DNA of 64,000 nucleotides from [Clostridium] citroniae WAL-17108 (GTDB taxonomy: Bacteria > Bacillota > Clostridia > Lachnospirales > Lachnospiraceae), in contig NZ_JH376420.1 of assembly GCF_000233455.1 (NCBI RefSeq), forward strand, positions 1,546,751 to 1,610,750. Reading direction: 5' to 3'. Both the position numbers and the translations under genes were made by a program. Every line of letters begins with the position of its first letter. Position 1 is the first letter of the stretch. Below, piece by piece: positions 52,503 to 61,800 of this stretch. The notes beneath the pieces are model-generated. The model was given only the letters and a program-made list of their open reading frames with translations, did not search any database and was not told the origin of the DNA.

Positions 52503-52533
52503 AACCCCAAAAACCATTATGGTCTTTGAGGTT
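52503..52533. other. Near-perfect hairpin in a gene-free stretch
   Basis: AACCCCAAAAACCA and TGGTCTTTGAGGTT pair over 14 positions (two G-T wobbles) around TTA. No T tract on either side, so it is not a plain terminator. It lies in a 255-base intergenic region after an uncharacterised gene. Confidence 0.45.
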
Positions 52534-52568
52534 CAATACGGATTCTTTCAATCATACGATTCTGTTTT

Positions 52569-52952
52569 CTATTTGCTGTCGCTTTCATTGATTTTAAAGT
52601 TCTTCATCACCTGGAACATTCTGGACAGCATTGTTTCTTTGCCTATATTGCAGACTGTAGTAAAATCCGGTATGCCATGTTGCCCTTTTATTTCACTTAC
52701 CTCATTCAGCAGGACTTGTCTGTTCTGATAAATGAAGCCAGACAGCATATGCAGATTATTTAACTGATAAAGCCGGTCAGACACGGAATAGAACTCCGAT
52801 TTTCTAATTCCCATATTAGAATAATAGTTCAGAAAGTCCTTATCATCCTCCATCATAAGGAAACGCAGATTTTCAATGAATTCCCTCTGTTCCTCTGCTG
52901 TATTCAGTTTGATAAATTCTTCTGTCATGTACATTTTTAAATCCTTTTCCAT
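52569..52952 (-). CDS. Hypothetical protein, 127 aa
   Basis: I do not recognise a family. The protein is helical and acidic at first (MYMTEEFIKLNTAEEQREFIENLRFLMMEDDKDFLNYYSNMGIRK), without membrane segments. A GGAGG site (AAGGAGGATACCAAC) precedes the ATG, which supports it being real. It follows the terminator of the Phd/Doc locus. Confidence 0.65.
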   Translation of the reverse strand: MEKDLKMYMTEEFIKLNTAEEQREFIENLRFLMMEDDKDFLNYYSNMGIRKSEFYSVSDRLYQLNNLHMLSGFIYQNRQVLLNEVSEIKGQHGIPDFTTVCNIGKETMLSRMFQVMKNFKINESDSK

Positions 52953-52976
52953 GTTGGTATCCTCCTTTCCGCAAAA

Positions 52977-53011
52977 AATCCCAGGCCAACTATAATCGTC
53001 AACCTGGGATT
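52977..53011 (-). terminator. Terminator of the Phd/Doc locus
   Basis: AATCCCAGG and CCTGGGATT arms, then TTTTTTGC on the minus strand. Confidence 0.85.
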
Positions 53012-53048
53012 CCCTTATTATGTTTATAATATCTGCTTATTCTTAGTT

Positions 53049-53308
53049 CTATTCCATTATTTTATGACTTATAACCCAATTTAATATTTCATCATAACCA
53101 ATACTGCCATCTGCCACGCCTAATCCAAAAGCAATCCTGGCGGCTTTTTCTTCCACCGTAGGATAAACTTCTATCTCCCCAAATCACTGGATATACTGAA
53201 AATAGCCGATTCCAACAGCCCCCTGTCTCTTTATCCATCCAGTCCGCCTGTTTTTTCTATAAGCCTTCCATGAATTTTTATTACTTCATCTACTGTTAAA
53301 ATTATCAT
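53049..53308 (-). pseudogene. Decayed Doc/Fic-type toxin gene
   Basis: Starts normally with an ATGA overlap to the antitoxin and reads MIILTVDEVIKIHGRLIEKTGG, the standard Doc N-terminus, then a stop. Other frames continue with EVYPTVEEKAARIAFGL and then jump straight to GVADGSIGYDEILNWVISH, the Doc C-terminus. At least one frameshift and one in-frame stop are present, and an internal deletion has removed the catalytic HxFxDGNK segment. Clearly inactive. Confidence 0.85.
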
Positions 53309-53556
53309 TTAGCCAACTCCAGAAATGCTTCCATATTTTCTTCAATCAAAGCGTCTGCTGTCATTTCTAACTTTTTTTCTCTTGCCTCTCTGATTCCTTT
53401 TATCGCTTCGTATTCCTCAAAATCTACCACAATGTATCTGGGCTTATTATTTTTGAGAATTACAGCAAGACCATTTTCGTCTACAATATGCGTTACTTTA
53501 GAAAAATTCTGATTTGCTTCTGTCATTGCTACTAACGCTTCTGTGTTTACCATCAT
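53305..53556 (-). CDS. Phd/YefM-type antitoxin
   Basis: 83 aa: N-terminal DNA-binding fold ALVAMTEANQNFSKVTHIVDENGLAVILKNNKPRYIVVDFEEYE, then a toxin-binding tail. Intact, with an AGGTG ribosome site. Its toxin partner downstream is destroyed, so it is an orphan antitoxin that may still bind its own promoter. Confidence 0.9.
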   Translation of the reverse strand: MMVNTEALVAMTEANQNFSKVTHIVDENGLAVILKNNKPRYIVVDFEEYEAIKGIREAREKKLEMTADALIEENMEAFLELAK

Positions 53557-53632
53557 ATTCATCACCTCAACTTTAGTATATGCTAAAACTAGGATAAATA
53601 CAACCTATTTTTAACAATCATCCTTTTCCCCG

Positions 53633-54112
53633 CTACTTGTGATACGGTTCCCCCCCAATGATCCTGTAACTCCTATAAATCTGCTCCAACAGGACCACCC
53701 GCATCAGCTGGTGGGGAAATGTCATTTTGGAAAAGCTCAGGGCATAGTCCGCCCGCTTCATAACCGCTTCAGACAGCCCCAGGGAGCCGCCGATCACAAA
53801 CACGATCTGGCTTGTGCCGTCAACACCCAGCTTTTGAAGCCTAAGAGCCAGTTCCTCGCTGGACAGCATCCTGCCTTCAATCGCCAGGGCGATCACATAA
53901 GCCCCGTCCTTTATATTGGAGAGGATCCTCTGACCCTCCTTTTCCTTTATCTGCTTTTCAAGGGCTTCGCCCGCCCCATCCGGTGTCTTCTCATCCGCCA
54001 CCTGGATGATCTCCAGCTTGCAGTAACGGCTCAAACGCTTGGAGTACTCCTTAATGGCATCCTCAAAGTACCGTTCCTTTATCTTTCCAACTGTAACAAG
54101 GGTAATCTTCAT
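53633..54112 (-). CDS. rlmH: 23S rRNA (pseudouridine1915-N3)-methyltransferase RlmH
   Basis: 159 aa SPOUT enzyme. [31 protein letters not shown] at the start, [11 protein letters not shown] in the cofactor knot, and [30 protein letters not shown] at the end are near-invariant. The GNAT gene upstream overlaps it by four bases. Confidence 0.97.
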   Translation of the reverse strand: MKITLVTVGKIKERYFEDAIKEYSKRLSRYCKLEIIQVADEKTPDGAGEALEKQIKEKEGQRILSNIKDGAYVIALAIEGRMLSSEELALRLQKLGVDGTSQIVFVIGGSLGLSEAVMKRADYALSFSKMTFPHQLMRVVLLEQIYRSYRIIGGEPYHK

Positions 54113-54606
54113 GTATTAAACTCCAATATCATATCGTACCAGACCGCACCGCCGTGAACCGACCGTGACACTCCCATGTTCACGTATCCAAATTTCTCAT
54201 AATAATGGATCAGACGGTCCTTGCAGGTAAGGATCAGGCCCTTTCGGCCCTGTTCTTTAGCTCTCTTGATCATTGCCTCCATCAGGGCTGCCGCCACACC
54301 CTGACAGCGGTATTCCTTCACCACATCCAAGCCGAAAATGCTCTGATATGCTCCTTTGGGATCGTGAAGGGAGCTGTCCTCAAACATCTCATCCTCAATG
54401 GTCCTATGGTCTGTAACCGCTCCGTTGACCAATCCAATGATCCCATCCTTTGTCTCTGCCACCAAGAAACTTTCTCCAAACAGTTCCAGCCGTTCCTTTA
54501 AACGTTCCCTGTCCGCAGCTTCTGCAGCAGGAAAACAAGCCAGTTCCACCTGAACCACGGCATCCAGATCCTGCGGCTCAGCTGTTCTGATTCTATAATC
54601 GTACAT
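54109..54606 (-). CDS. GNAT-family N-acetyltransferase
   Basis: 165 aa. Acetyl-CoA motif [23 protein letters not shown] and later [19 protein letters not shown]. Substrate unknown. ATG 54606 follows TTAAGGAGTTCACGT; a longer in-frame reading lacks a site. Cotranscribed with rlmH. Confidence 0.88.
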   Translation of the reverse strand: MYDYRIRTAEPQDLDAVVQVELACFPAAEAADRERLKERLELFGESFLVAETKDGIIGLVNGAVTDHRTIEDEMFEDSSLHDPKGAYQSIFGLDVVKEYRCQGVAAALMEAMIKRAKEQGRKGLILTCKDRLIHYYEKFGYVNMGVSRSVHGGAVWYDMILEFNT

Positions 54607-54646
54607 ACGTGAACTCCTTAAACACATTCTATCGTCAATCTCATGC

Positions 54647-55354
54647 TCATCCTTTGACACGGAAATAATATCCAACCCCCCACTTTGTATGTACATACTT
54701 GGGGTCGCTTGGACTTGGCTCAATCTTCTCCCTCAGTCTTCTCACATGGACGTCCACAGTCCTCACGTCACCGCTGTCCATGGCCTTATTGCCCCACACA
54801 TAGGTGAGCAGCGCCTCCCTGCTGTATACCTTGTTGGGATTGCGCACCAAAAGTTCCAGCAGGTCAAACTCCTTGGCAGTCAGGTTAATTTCCCGCTCAC
54901 CAATGAACACCCTGCGGCTTTCCGTATCCATCTTAAGGTCGCCGGAGCCGATCACACTGACATTGGCCTCCTCTTTTTTCATACGTTTGTTCTTGGAACT
55001 GCGGCGTATAATGGCCTTGATCCTGGCCTTGACTTCCAGAATGTTAAAAGGCTTGCTGATATAATCATCTGCCCCGTATTCCAATCCCAGGATCTTATCC
55101 ATATCGCCGCCCTTGGCCGTCAGCATGATAATGGGCATGTCGGAAAACTCGCGGATCGCCTGGCAGACCTCATAACCATCATACTTTGGAAGCATAACAT
55201 CCAAAAGCACCACATCATACTCTGTCTTCTTGGCCAGTTCCAGCGCTTCCTCGCCGTCATATGCACAATCCACTTCCATGCCGTCCTGTTCCAGGCTGAA
55301 GCGGATACCCTTTACAATCAATTTCTCATCATCTACAACTAATACTTTTGCCAT
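54647..55354 (-). CDS. OmpR/PhoB-type response regulator
   Basis: 235 aa. Receiver domain with acidic pocket DDE near 8-10, phospho-acceptor Asp in VVLLDVMLPKYDG near 52, and Lys in YISKPFN; winged-helix DNA-binding domain ending KYVHTKWGVGYYF. No histidine kinase is adjacent, although such regulators usually have one; it may be unlinked. Confidence 0.93.
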   Translation of the reverse strand: MAKVLVVDDEKLIVKGIRFSLEQDGMEVDCAYDGEEALELAKKTEYDVVLLDVMLPKYDGYEVCQAIREFSDMPIIMLTAKGGDMDKILGLEYGADDYISKPFNILEVKARIKAIIRRSSKNKRMKKEEANVSVIGSGDLKMDTESRRVFIGEREINLTAKEFDLLELLVRNPNKVYSREALLTYVWGNKAMDSGDVRTVDVHVRRLREKIEPSPSDPKYVHTKWGVGYYFRVKG

Positions 55355-55412
55355 GTTCTTTCCCCTTATCTATTAATGGCGGCCTGAAATAAACTCAGGC
55401 CGCCCAACCGGA

Positions 55413-56165
55413 TTATACTGTGATACTGTCCTTAATCTTCTCAAACGCTGCGTCCTTAATTCCGGACACATTCATGATATCCTCTATAGATCGAAAACCG
55501 CCGTAAGTCTCCCTGTAGCGGATAATATCCTCTGCCCTGGATTCACCTATGCCCCGAAGGCTCATAAGTTCCTCCCTGGTGGCCGTATTCAAGTTCACCC
55601 TGGATGACGTTCCGGAGGATCCCCCGGATGACGTTCCAGAAAATGCTCCGGAAGATCCCCCGGATAACGCCCCTGGATCCGCTCCCAAATTCCATCCGCC
55701 AACAAGTCCCTGGGCCTTCCATTCCTCGGCCTGGCTCTCACTGGGAACATCCAGTTTCATACCGTCCTGTACCATCTCAGCCAGGTTCAGGTATTCTTTG
55801 GCGCCGTCATCCTCAAAACCTCCGGCCGCTTCAATGGCATCCCAGACCCTGCTTCCCTGGGGAAGTTCATAGACTCCGGGACTTTGGACCTTTCCGCATA
55901 CATGAACAAACACACCGTCCAACGGCATTCTATCATCCAGCGCTGTCTCTGGCCGCGCCGGATCCACAGCAGGCGTTCCCTGCAAAATACGTTCCTGTTC
56001 ATTTGACGTTTCCTGCAGAACGCGTTCCTGTTCCTCTAAATCAAGGATTACCTCCTCTTTTCCGGAGATGTCCTGATGATCACTACAGCTATAGCATATG
56101 CCTGCAGCCAACATGCATATGACCATGGCTGGCAGTTTTAATGTTTTAAAAGATATAAGTCTCAT
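55413..56165 (-). CDS. comEA: ComEA-type DNA-binding protein
   Basis: 250 aa: N-terminal membrane anchor (PAMVICMLAAGICYSC), an SLBB-like domain (VFVHVCGKVQSPGVYELPQGSRVWDAIEAAGGF), a Ser/Gly repeat linker, and a helix-hairpin-helix pair (VNLNTATREELMSLRGIGESRAEDIIRYRE). ComEA binds DNA at the membrane during transformation; other com genes are not in the window. ATG 56165 follows AAGGAGGGATACC. Confidence 0.9.
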   Translation of the reverse strand: MRLISFKTLKLPAMVICMLAAGICYSCSDHQDISGKEEVILDLEEQERVLQETSNEQERILQGTPAVDPARPETALDDRMPLDGVFVHVCGKVQSPGVYELPQGSRVWDAIEAAGGFEDDGAKEYLNLAEMVQDGMKLDVPSESQAEEWKAQGLVGGWNLGADPGALSGGSSGAFSGTSSGGSSGTSSRVNLNTATREELMSLRGIGESRAEDIIRYRETYGGFRSIEDIMNVSGIKDAAFEKIKDSITV

Positions 56166-56261
56166 CTGAATGGTATCCCTCCTTATCAACGGGTACCATC
56201 CCAGCCTGATATTACTATTCTATCTAAAACACCCTTTAAATACAAGCGTTATTTCCAATTT

Positions 56262-56687
56262 TTATCTTTCAAAGACCACAATACCTCCAATGGCAATGGC
56301 TGCCCCTATGAGCTTGTGCCAGGCAAAGGGGGTCTTATCCACTCCAAACAATCCAAACAGTTCAATCCCATATGCCACAATGATCTGTGATATGACGATC
56401 AACAGAGCTGTCTGTGCCGGTCCCAGGCTGGCCATGCTGCGGATCACCGTGTACGTGATCAGGGCTCCCATGATTCCGCCCAGCAGCACATATTTAGGTG
56501 TAACCTGCATCAGGCCCATAACCGGCTCCCTGCCAGTAAAAAGCCATATGACCACGCAGGTAATAAAGGCGGTCAGCTGCACCCATCCGGCCGCCACCCA
56601 CACACTGGTCTGCTTTGTCACCTCCGTATTAAATACACCCTGTAAACTCATTAATGCACCTGACAGCAATGCAATTATTATTCCCAT
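56262..56687 (-). CDS. DMT-type small membrane transporter (YdcZ/DUF606)
   Basis: About 141 aa, four to five membrane helices, starting MGIIIALLSGALMSLQGVFNTEVTKQTSVW and ending AWHKLIGAAIAIGGIVVF, as in YdcZ proteins. Substrate unknown. The start is uncertain: a longer reading with a basic hydrophilic N-terminus is open up to 56786. Confidence 0.8.
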   Translation of the reverse strand: MGIIIALLSGALMSLQGVFNTEVTKQTSVWVAAGWVQLTAFITCVVIWLFTGREPVMGLMQVTPKYVLLGGIMGALITYTVIRSMASLGPAQTALLIVISQIIVAYGIELFGLFGVDKTPFAWHKLIGAAIAIGGIVVFER

Positions 56688-56821
56688 GTCTTCTCTTTCC
56701 TGCCTTTCCATTCTTTTTCCTGTTTCCTTATCTTTCCCTTTGAAATTATTTTTATTCTCAGGTAAGGAGTTGTCAGGCATCTGCATATGATGTATAATCG
56801 TTCACACAGGAGGCTCCGTTT

Positions 56822-57616
56822 ATGGGTAACATCGCAACATCAATCTTTCAGATGTCATCATGGTCCATGAAGACACCTGCTCCATATTCTGCCTTCCACA
56901 TTCTATTTGGAGGCGCAGGAATCCTTACAGCCATTTATCTGGCCTGGAACATGTCAAAAAAACAGCCCTTTCATGTGCTGTTTTTCTGTGGGCTGATACT
57001 GGCTGCCAGTGAACTGTATAAGCAGGGATTCCTATATTACATTGTCAATGGACAGCAGTATGACTGGTGGTATTTTCCATTTCAGCTGTGCAGTGTCCCC
57101 ATGTATCTGTGTCTGCTTCTTCCTGTTATCCATTCACTGGCTCCAGCCCGTTTTTTAAGGGCAGTATGTACATTTATGCAGGATTTTGCCCTGTTGGGCG
57201 GGATCATGGCCCTGTCTGAGCCCAGCGGCCTGATGCATCCTTTTATTGTACTGACCCTGCACGGATTCCTTTGGCATTTTATACTGATCTTCATTGGCCT
57301 TTACAGCCGCCTTGCCGGCCTGGGAGGAACAAAAGCCAAGGAGTTTCCAGGCACGATCCCGATTTTCCTGGTTTGTGCCGCCATTGCAACGATCATCAAC
57401 ATCGTATCCCACCCTTACGGAAATGCCGACATGTTCTACATCAGTCCCTATTATCCCAATGGGCAGATCGTATTTCATGAGATCGCACTGACCATCGGAA
57501 CGGCCGCCGGAAATGTTCTGTACCTGCTGTCTGTGATATTAGGCGGTTTTCTGATCCATATGGGCCTGGGAAAGATGCGGATGAAATCTTCCATACGAAT
57601 GCGGTCTTCACAGTAA
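56822..57616 (+). CDS. YwaF-family membrane protein
   Basis: 264 aa with about seven helices. YDWWYFPFQLCSVPMYLCLLLP, HPFIVLTLHGFLWHFILIFIGLY and DMFYISPYYPNGQIV are the family marks. Function unknown. A GGAGG site precedes the ATG. Confidence 0.85.
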   Translation: MGNIATSIFQMSSWSMKTPAPYSAFHILFGGAGILTAIYLAWNMSKKQPFHVLFFCGLILAASELYKQGFLYYIVNGQQYDWWYFPFQLCSVPMYLCLLLPVIHSLAPARFLRAVCTFMQDFALLGGIMALSEPSGLMHPFIVLTLHGFLWHFILIFIGLYSRLAGLGGTKAKEFPGTIPIFLVCAAIATIINIVSHPYGNADMFYISPYYPNGQIVFHEIALTIGTAAGNVLYLLSVILGGFLIHMGLGKMRMKSSIRMRSSQ

Positions 57617-57657
57617 AAAGAACAAACTTAATCTTTACAGCAAAGGAGAAATAAACC

Positions 57658-58089
57658 ATGTCAAAAGAAAAAACAGAAATCGATAAAGCAAAACAGGCAA
57701 ATGCATTCCATGACAGAGGCTTTAACTGCGCCCAGTCAGTTGCATGTGTATTTGCAGATAAAACAGATCTGGACGAGAAGACCTTGTTTCGCGTAACAGA
57801 GGGCCTTGGCCTGGGTATGGGCTGCATGGACGGAACCTGCGGCGCCATCTCCGCTGCCGCCGTACTGGCGGGCCTGAAATGCAGCACCGGACACACGGAC
57901 GGCCCGGATTCCAAAGCCATCTCATACGAGGCTGCTGCTTCCTGCATCCGCGCATTCAAGGAAAAGAACGGCAGCCTTGTCTGTCGTGAGCTGAGGGGCG
58001 AAGATACAGGCACGCCGCTGCGCTCATGTCCGGGGTGCATTGAGGATGGGGTGAGGATCATCCAGGAGCATTTGTTTAAAGAAGACTAA
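57658..58089 (+). CDS. C_GCAxxG_C_C family protein
   Basis: 143 aa. FNCAQSV, MGCMDGTCGAISAAA, KCSTG, and late CIRAF and CPGC cysteines fit the family, thought to be a membrane-associated redox or metal protein; role not proven. Preceded by AAAGGAGAAATAAACC. Follows ywaF by 40 bases and may be cotranscribed. Confidence 0.85.
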   Translation: MSKEKTEIDKAKQANAFHDRGFNCAQSVACVFADKTDLDEKTLFRVTEGLGLGMGCMDGTCGAISAAAVLAGLKCSTGHTDGPDSKAISYEAAASCIRAFKEKNGSLVCRELRGEDTGTPLRSCPGCIEDGVRIIQEHLFKED

Positions 58090-58109
58090 GACCCATATAC
58101 GCAAAAAAG

Positions 58110-58154
58110 AACCGCGGCAGCATGGCACACGTTCCATCCATGATGCTGCGGTTT
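58110..58154. terminator. Terminator between convergent genes
   Basis: An imperfect stem, ACCGC(GGC)AGCATG against CATGATGCTGCGGT, with short T/A tails. Confidence 0.6.
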
Positions 58155-58189
58155 TCCCCGCCGATCTTCATCGGTCTGATATGTTCCTT

Positions 58190-58240
58190 GATCTAATACG
58201 TTCCTTGATCTAATACGTTCTTTGATCTAATACGTTCCCT
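58190..58240 (+). repeat. Three 17-base tandem repeats at a gene 3' end
   Basis: Units GATCTAATACGTTCCTT at 58190, 58207 and 58224 with one to two changes. The last unit contains the stop of the DUF5662 gene, so the gene end was copied downstream. Confidence 0.85.
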
Positions 58241-58772
58241 TTTTCAACAGTTTCCTTAAATAGGCAAAGGTATGGTCCTCTCCCTTTTCTTTCAGCATAA
58301 TAAGCAGCTTTTCCAACAGCGCTCTTGTCTCCGGATGGATGGTGATGTATCTTTTTGTATATTCATAATATTCCAGAGGAGCCGCACTTGTATAGTTCTT
58401 TCCCTTATAAACCTCACAGGCGGCAATCCGGTCACAAATCATCTCTGCCACATACCGCAGCGGCATCTTGTTTCCTACCAGTCCGTCTTCCTTGTGGTTG
58501 GAAATGTCGATCCAGTACTCGTAATGGTGTTTGTTCCTGCCCTTGTGGTGAAGCCAGGCCCTGGAATAACCCACAAGCTCACGTTCCGCCGCATTGGGGC
58601 TGCGGTTTCCCTGGTAATAGCGGACACCGGTCCAGAATTCCTCCGGGCTGTATTTGGAAAGGTCATGCGTCAGCCCCTGCCAGTACAGGCCAATCTTAAA
58701 ACAATGCCTGCGTACCAGGTGCCTGTGCTTTGTAATCGTACAGTAATGCCTCCATATATTTTGAACTTTCAT
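58227..58772 (-). CDS. DUF5662 family protein
   Basis: 181 aa. His-rich core: HRHLVRRHCFKIGLYWQGLTHDLSKYSPEEF, SRAWLHHKGRNKHHYEYWID, and MPLRYVAEMICDRIAAC. The His/Asp spacing resembles an HD-like metal phosphohydrolase, but this is not established. Single gene. Confidence 0.8.
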   Translation of the reverse strand: MKVQNIWRHYCTITKHRHLVRRHCFKIGLYWQGLTHDLSKYSPEEFWTGVRYYQGNRSPNAAERELVGYSRAWLHHKGRNKHHYEYWIDISNHKEDGLVGNKMPLRYVAEMICDRIAACEVYKGKNYTSAAPLEYYEYTKRYITIHPETRALLEKLLIMLKEKGEDHTFAYLRKLLKKGTY

Positions 58773-58915
58773 TCATAAATCCCTTCTTTTCACCCTTTAT
58801 TCCAGTTAGTATATCATAAAATTCACCTTTTTGCCCCTGTTTCTTTCGATTTTAACCTTTGAACAATAGAATCTTAAGTTTGCATAATTTGTTTATGCTT
58901 TATGACCAAAAACGT

Positions 58916-58944
58916 TTGACACTTTTCAACATTTGTGATATTCT
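58916..58944 (+). promoter_or_regulatory. Promoter of the cold-shock gene
   Basis: Perfect TTGACA (58916-58921), 17 bases, TATTCT (58939-58944). Leader of about 55 nt, with a GTTGC/GCAAC stem before the ribosome site. Confidence 0.75.
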
Positions 58945-59005
58945 AAGGTCAGTTGCGAAATAACTTGCAACAGAACAATTTTTTATATTTTTTGGAGGTA
59001 TCGTA

Positions 59006-59203
59006 ATGAAAGGTACAGTTAAGTGGTTCAACAACCAGAAGGGTTACGGTTTTATTTCTGACGAGCAGGGCAACGATGTATTCGTACACTACTCTGGTCT
59101 GAACATGGAAGGCTTCAAGTCCTTAGATGAGGGCGCAGAGGTTGAGTTCGACGTAGTTAACGGGGCTAAGGGTCCTCAGGCTACCAACGTAACCAGAATT
59201 TAA
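59006..59203 (+). CDS. Cold-shock protein (CspA family)
   Basis: 65 aa OB-fold RNA chaperone. [19 protein letters not shown] (RNP1) and VFVHYSGL (RNP2) are intact. TTGGAGGTATCGTA gives a strong ribosome site. Codon use looks like that of highly expressed genes. Confidence 0.96.
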   Translation: MKGTVKWFNNQKGYGFISDEQGNDVFVHYSGLNMEGFKSLDEGAEVEFDVVNGAKGPQATNVTRI

Positions 59204-59293
59204 TCAATGAACAACAGTGTACCTTTTTCAAACATATATCATTACTGATAGAGTTGAAGTAAGTTATATCTGATTTCAAATGATTACAAGTAG

Positions 59294-59320
59294 GAGCCAG
59301 TCGTCTGACTGGCTCTTTTT
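59294..59320. terminator. Terminator between csp and hslO
   Basis: GAGCCAGTC and GACTGGCTC arms, four-base loop, TTTTTG tail on the plus side. Confidence 0.9.
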
Positions 59321-59336
59321 GTTCCGTTTATGATCC

Positions 59337-60215
59337 CTACCTGGCTTTATCCAGGATATCCTTTAACTCATCCACGGTAAATCCATAGTTCTTTCCACAG
59401 AAATGACAGTTCACCTCAATGGTCTTTCCATCATCGATCATTTCCTGTATATCCTTTTTTCCCACACTGATCAATGCCTTTTCCACACGGTCCTTTGTAC
59501 AATTGCAGTAAAACCGTACCGGCTCCCTGTCATTGATCTCCAGTCCAAACTCTCCCAGGATATATTCCAGTATCATCTCCGGCGTATTGCCCACATCCAG
59601 CAGGGTGGTAATGGAAGAAATCTCTTTCAGTTTTTCCTCCAGCCTTCCAATAATGGATTCAGATGCCCCGGGAAGCAGCTGAATGATAAATCCTCCTGCC
59701 TGGCGAACCGTGTTGTCCTTATTCATCAGCACACCCAATGCTACGGAGGAGGGGGTCTGTTCTGAGGTGGCATAATAGTAAGTCAGGTCCTCTGCAATCT
59801 CTCCTGATACCAGGATAGTCTGTCCCACATAGGGTTCCTTCAAGCCGATATCCTTGATCACACTCAGCACTCCCACGCCCAGGGCACCGCCCACGTCCAG
59901 CTTTCCCTTTGCATTGGGAGGCAGCATGACCACGGGGTTAAAGGCGTATCCCTTTACATTTCCGTGGGAGTCAGCGGTAACGGTCAGTCCTTCAATAGGT
60001 CCGTCCCCCTGGATCTTAAGGGTAAGGAGGTCATTATCCCCTTTCATGTCGCAGCCCATCATGGCTCCGGCTGTCATAAGGCGGCCCAATGCCGCGGTTG
60101 CTACCGGGCTGGTATTATGGGCCTTTCTGGCTTCCTCCACCATATCCCTGGTTGTGGCGGCAAATGCACGGATTTCTCCCGCGGCCGCAGTTGCTCTAAC
60201 TACATAATCTGACAT
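59337..60215 (-). CDS. hslO: Redox-regulated chaperone Hsp33
   Basis: 292 aa. DYVVRATAAAGEIRAFAATT start, GYAFNPVV core, and the C-terminal zinc switch CNC (FYCNCTKDRV) and CHFC (EVNCHFCGKNY). Holdase activated by oxidation. Normal length. Confidence 0.97.
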   Translation of the reverse strand: MSDYVVRATAAAGEIRAFAATTRDMVEEARKAHNTSPVATAALGRLMTAGAMMGCDMKGDNDLLTLKIQGDGPIEGLTVTADSHGNVKGYAFNPVVMLPPNAKGKLDVGGALGVGVLSVIKDIGLKEPYVGQTILVSGEIAEDLTYYYATSEQTPSSVALGVLMNKDNTVRQAGGFIIQLLPGASESIIGRLEEKLKEISSITTLLDVGNTPEMILEYILGEFGLEINDREPVRFYCNCTKDRVEKALISVGKKDIQEMIDDGKTIEVNCHFCGKNYGFTVDELKDILDKAR

Positions 60216-60255
60216 TGTATCACACCAATCCTTTCACTGTGCCTTCTGTTTCAGG

Positions 60256-61005
60256 TCACTTTCCCATTTCCCTGGCAACCACATAAATCCGTTCACTGTC
60301 ATCCCTGGCCGGATGATGGGTGCATGCATCGTATGCTGCCACAAACTCCATGCCCGCTTCCCCAATGGCCTGCTTTATCTCCTCCAGGCTATAGGCCCGC
60401 TGATAATGGGTTTCCTCAAATTTCCGGTAAAGCTCCCCTTCTTTTACAAAAAGGGTCAGGTCATATTCATTGACCTTGTCTTCCTCATCATAAAAATTAT
60501 TCCAGATAAAGCTGGATTCCTCCCTGTCCTCTGCAAATGTATAATCCGCCAGCATTTCCCTGTATTTATATTCTGTGTTGAGATCAAAGATAAATACACC
60601 CTTGGGATCCAAATAATTATTGACCAGCCTGAACACCTGTACCAAATCCCCGTATTCCATAATGTAGTTCATGGAATCACAAATGCTGACCACTGCCCTC
60701 ACCGTACCGTACAGTTCAAATTCCCGCATATCCTGCTGCAGATAAAGGATATCCAGTCCGGAATCACGGCTCTTGTTCATGGCGATCTGAAGCATTTCCC
60801 CGGAATTATCGATTCCGATCATATCATATCCGGCTTTTGCCAAAAGCTCTGTCAGGCTTCCGGTGCCGCATCCCATGTCCAGTATCAGGCCGTCAGAAAC
60901 TCCGTATTCCGCCAAAAGACCTGTCACATAAGCGCACCATTCCTCATAGGGCACATTGTCCTGGAACACATCATAAACTTCCGCAAATCCCGTATAGGCT
61001 TCCAT
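60256..61005 (-). CDS. SAM-dependent methyltransferase (class I)
   Basis: 249 aa. GLILDMGCGTGSLTELLAKAGY is motif I, MIGIDNSGEMLQIA motif post-I, then CDSMNYIME. Substrate unknown. Resembles small clostridial methyltransferases that begin YTGFAEVYDVFQD. Confidence 0.9.
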   Translation of the reverse strand: MEAYTGFAEVYDVFQDNVPYEEWCAYVTGLLAEYGVSDGLILDMGCGTGSLTELLAKAGYDMIGIDNSGEMLQIAMNKSRDSGLDILYLQQDMREFELYGTVRAVVSICDSMNYIMEYGDLVQVFRLVNNYLDPKGVFIFDLNTEYKYREMLADYTFAEDREESSFIWNNFYDEEDKVNEYDLTLFVKEGELYRKFEETHYQRAYSLEEIKQAIGEAGMEFVAAYDACTHHPARDDSERIYVVAREMGK

Positions 61006-61082
61006 GTCTCACCCTCCTGTCTTTCACTGCAAAAGCGCCTGTCCGGATCATCTCCGGGCAGGCGGCTTACAATCAGATATCA

Positions 61083-61592
61083 TTATGCGTTCTTACCGCA
61101 GCACTTCTTATACTTCTTGCCGCTTCCGCATGGACAGGGATCGTTGGGGAAAATCTTCTTATCCTTGCGGACCGTGCCGGAAGCTTTCTGATTCTTGTAA
61201 AGTTCCTTGCGCTTATCCTGGGTAAGGATGCTGTCCCACTGAGGAAGCTCATACAGCCAGTTAGCTTTTGCCTCCACCATATTGTAATACAGCTTTTCCG
61301 GGTCGATCTCAATTTTGACCTCTGTGTCCTCTTCCATGGTCTCAATGGGATTCTCATAGCCCTTCAGGCTCTCATTGATTCCATCCAGGAAACCTGTCAT
61401 GATCAGTATCTCAGTTTCGTACTTCTCAGCCAGTTCCTTTACAGTTCCTGTCACAACCTCTGCCGGGTTGGAAAGGATCTGCTCATAAATTCCCTTTTCA
61501 ATCTGGAAATATCCCGCCCACAATTCTTCTCTCTTTTTATCATCCAGGCCATCGCCATATGCCAGATTTCTCCATGTCTCTAACAGTGCCAT
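61083..61592 (-). CDS. SEC-C motif zinc protein
   Basis: 169 aa. C-terminal [18 protein letters not shown] is the SEC-C zinc motif found in SecA; the first 140 residues are helical and unassigned ([21 protein letters not shown]). Possibly a ribosome- or SecB-linked factor; not established. Confidence 0.85.
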   Translation of the reverse strand: MALLETWRNLAYGDGLDDKKREELWAGYFQIEKGIYEQILSNPAEVVTGTVKELAEKYETEILIMTGFLDGINESLKGYENPIETMEEDTEVKIEIDPEKLYYNMVEAKANWLYELPQWDSILTQDKRKELYKNQKASGTVRKDKKIFPNDPCPCGSGKKYKKCCGKNA

Positions 61593-61800
61593 AGTAAAAC
61601 CATCCTTTTTGTATTTTTATGTGCTAGACCATAGTATATAACAAAAGTCAGGATTTTTCAAATATATTTTGTCTTCTGGATATAAATACATGGCATATGG
61701 CAGCATATACGATACCGCCGTATAAATCCAAGGGTATTTTTTTCGATTTTCTGCAGATAATAAGCAGGTAATCAAATAATTTTTTAAAGGAGGTTTTTCC

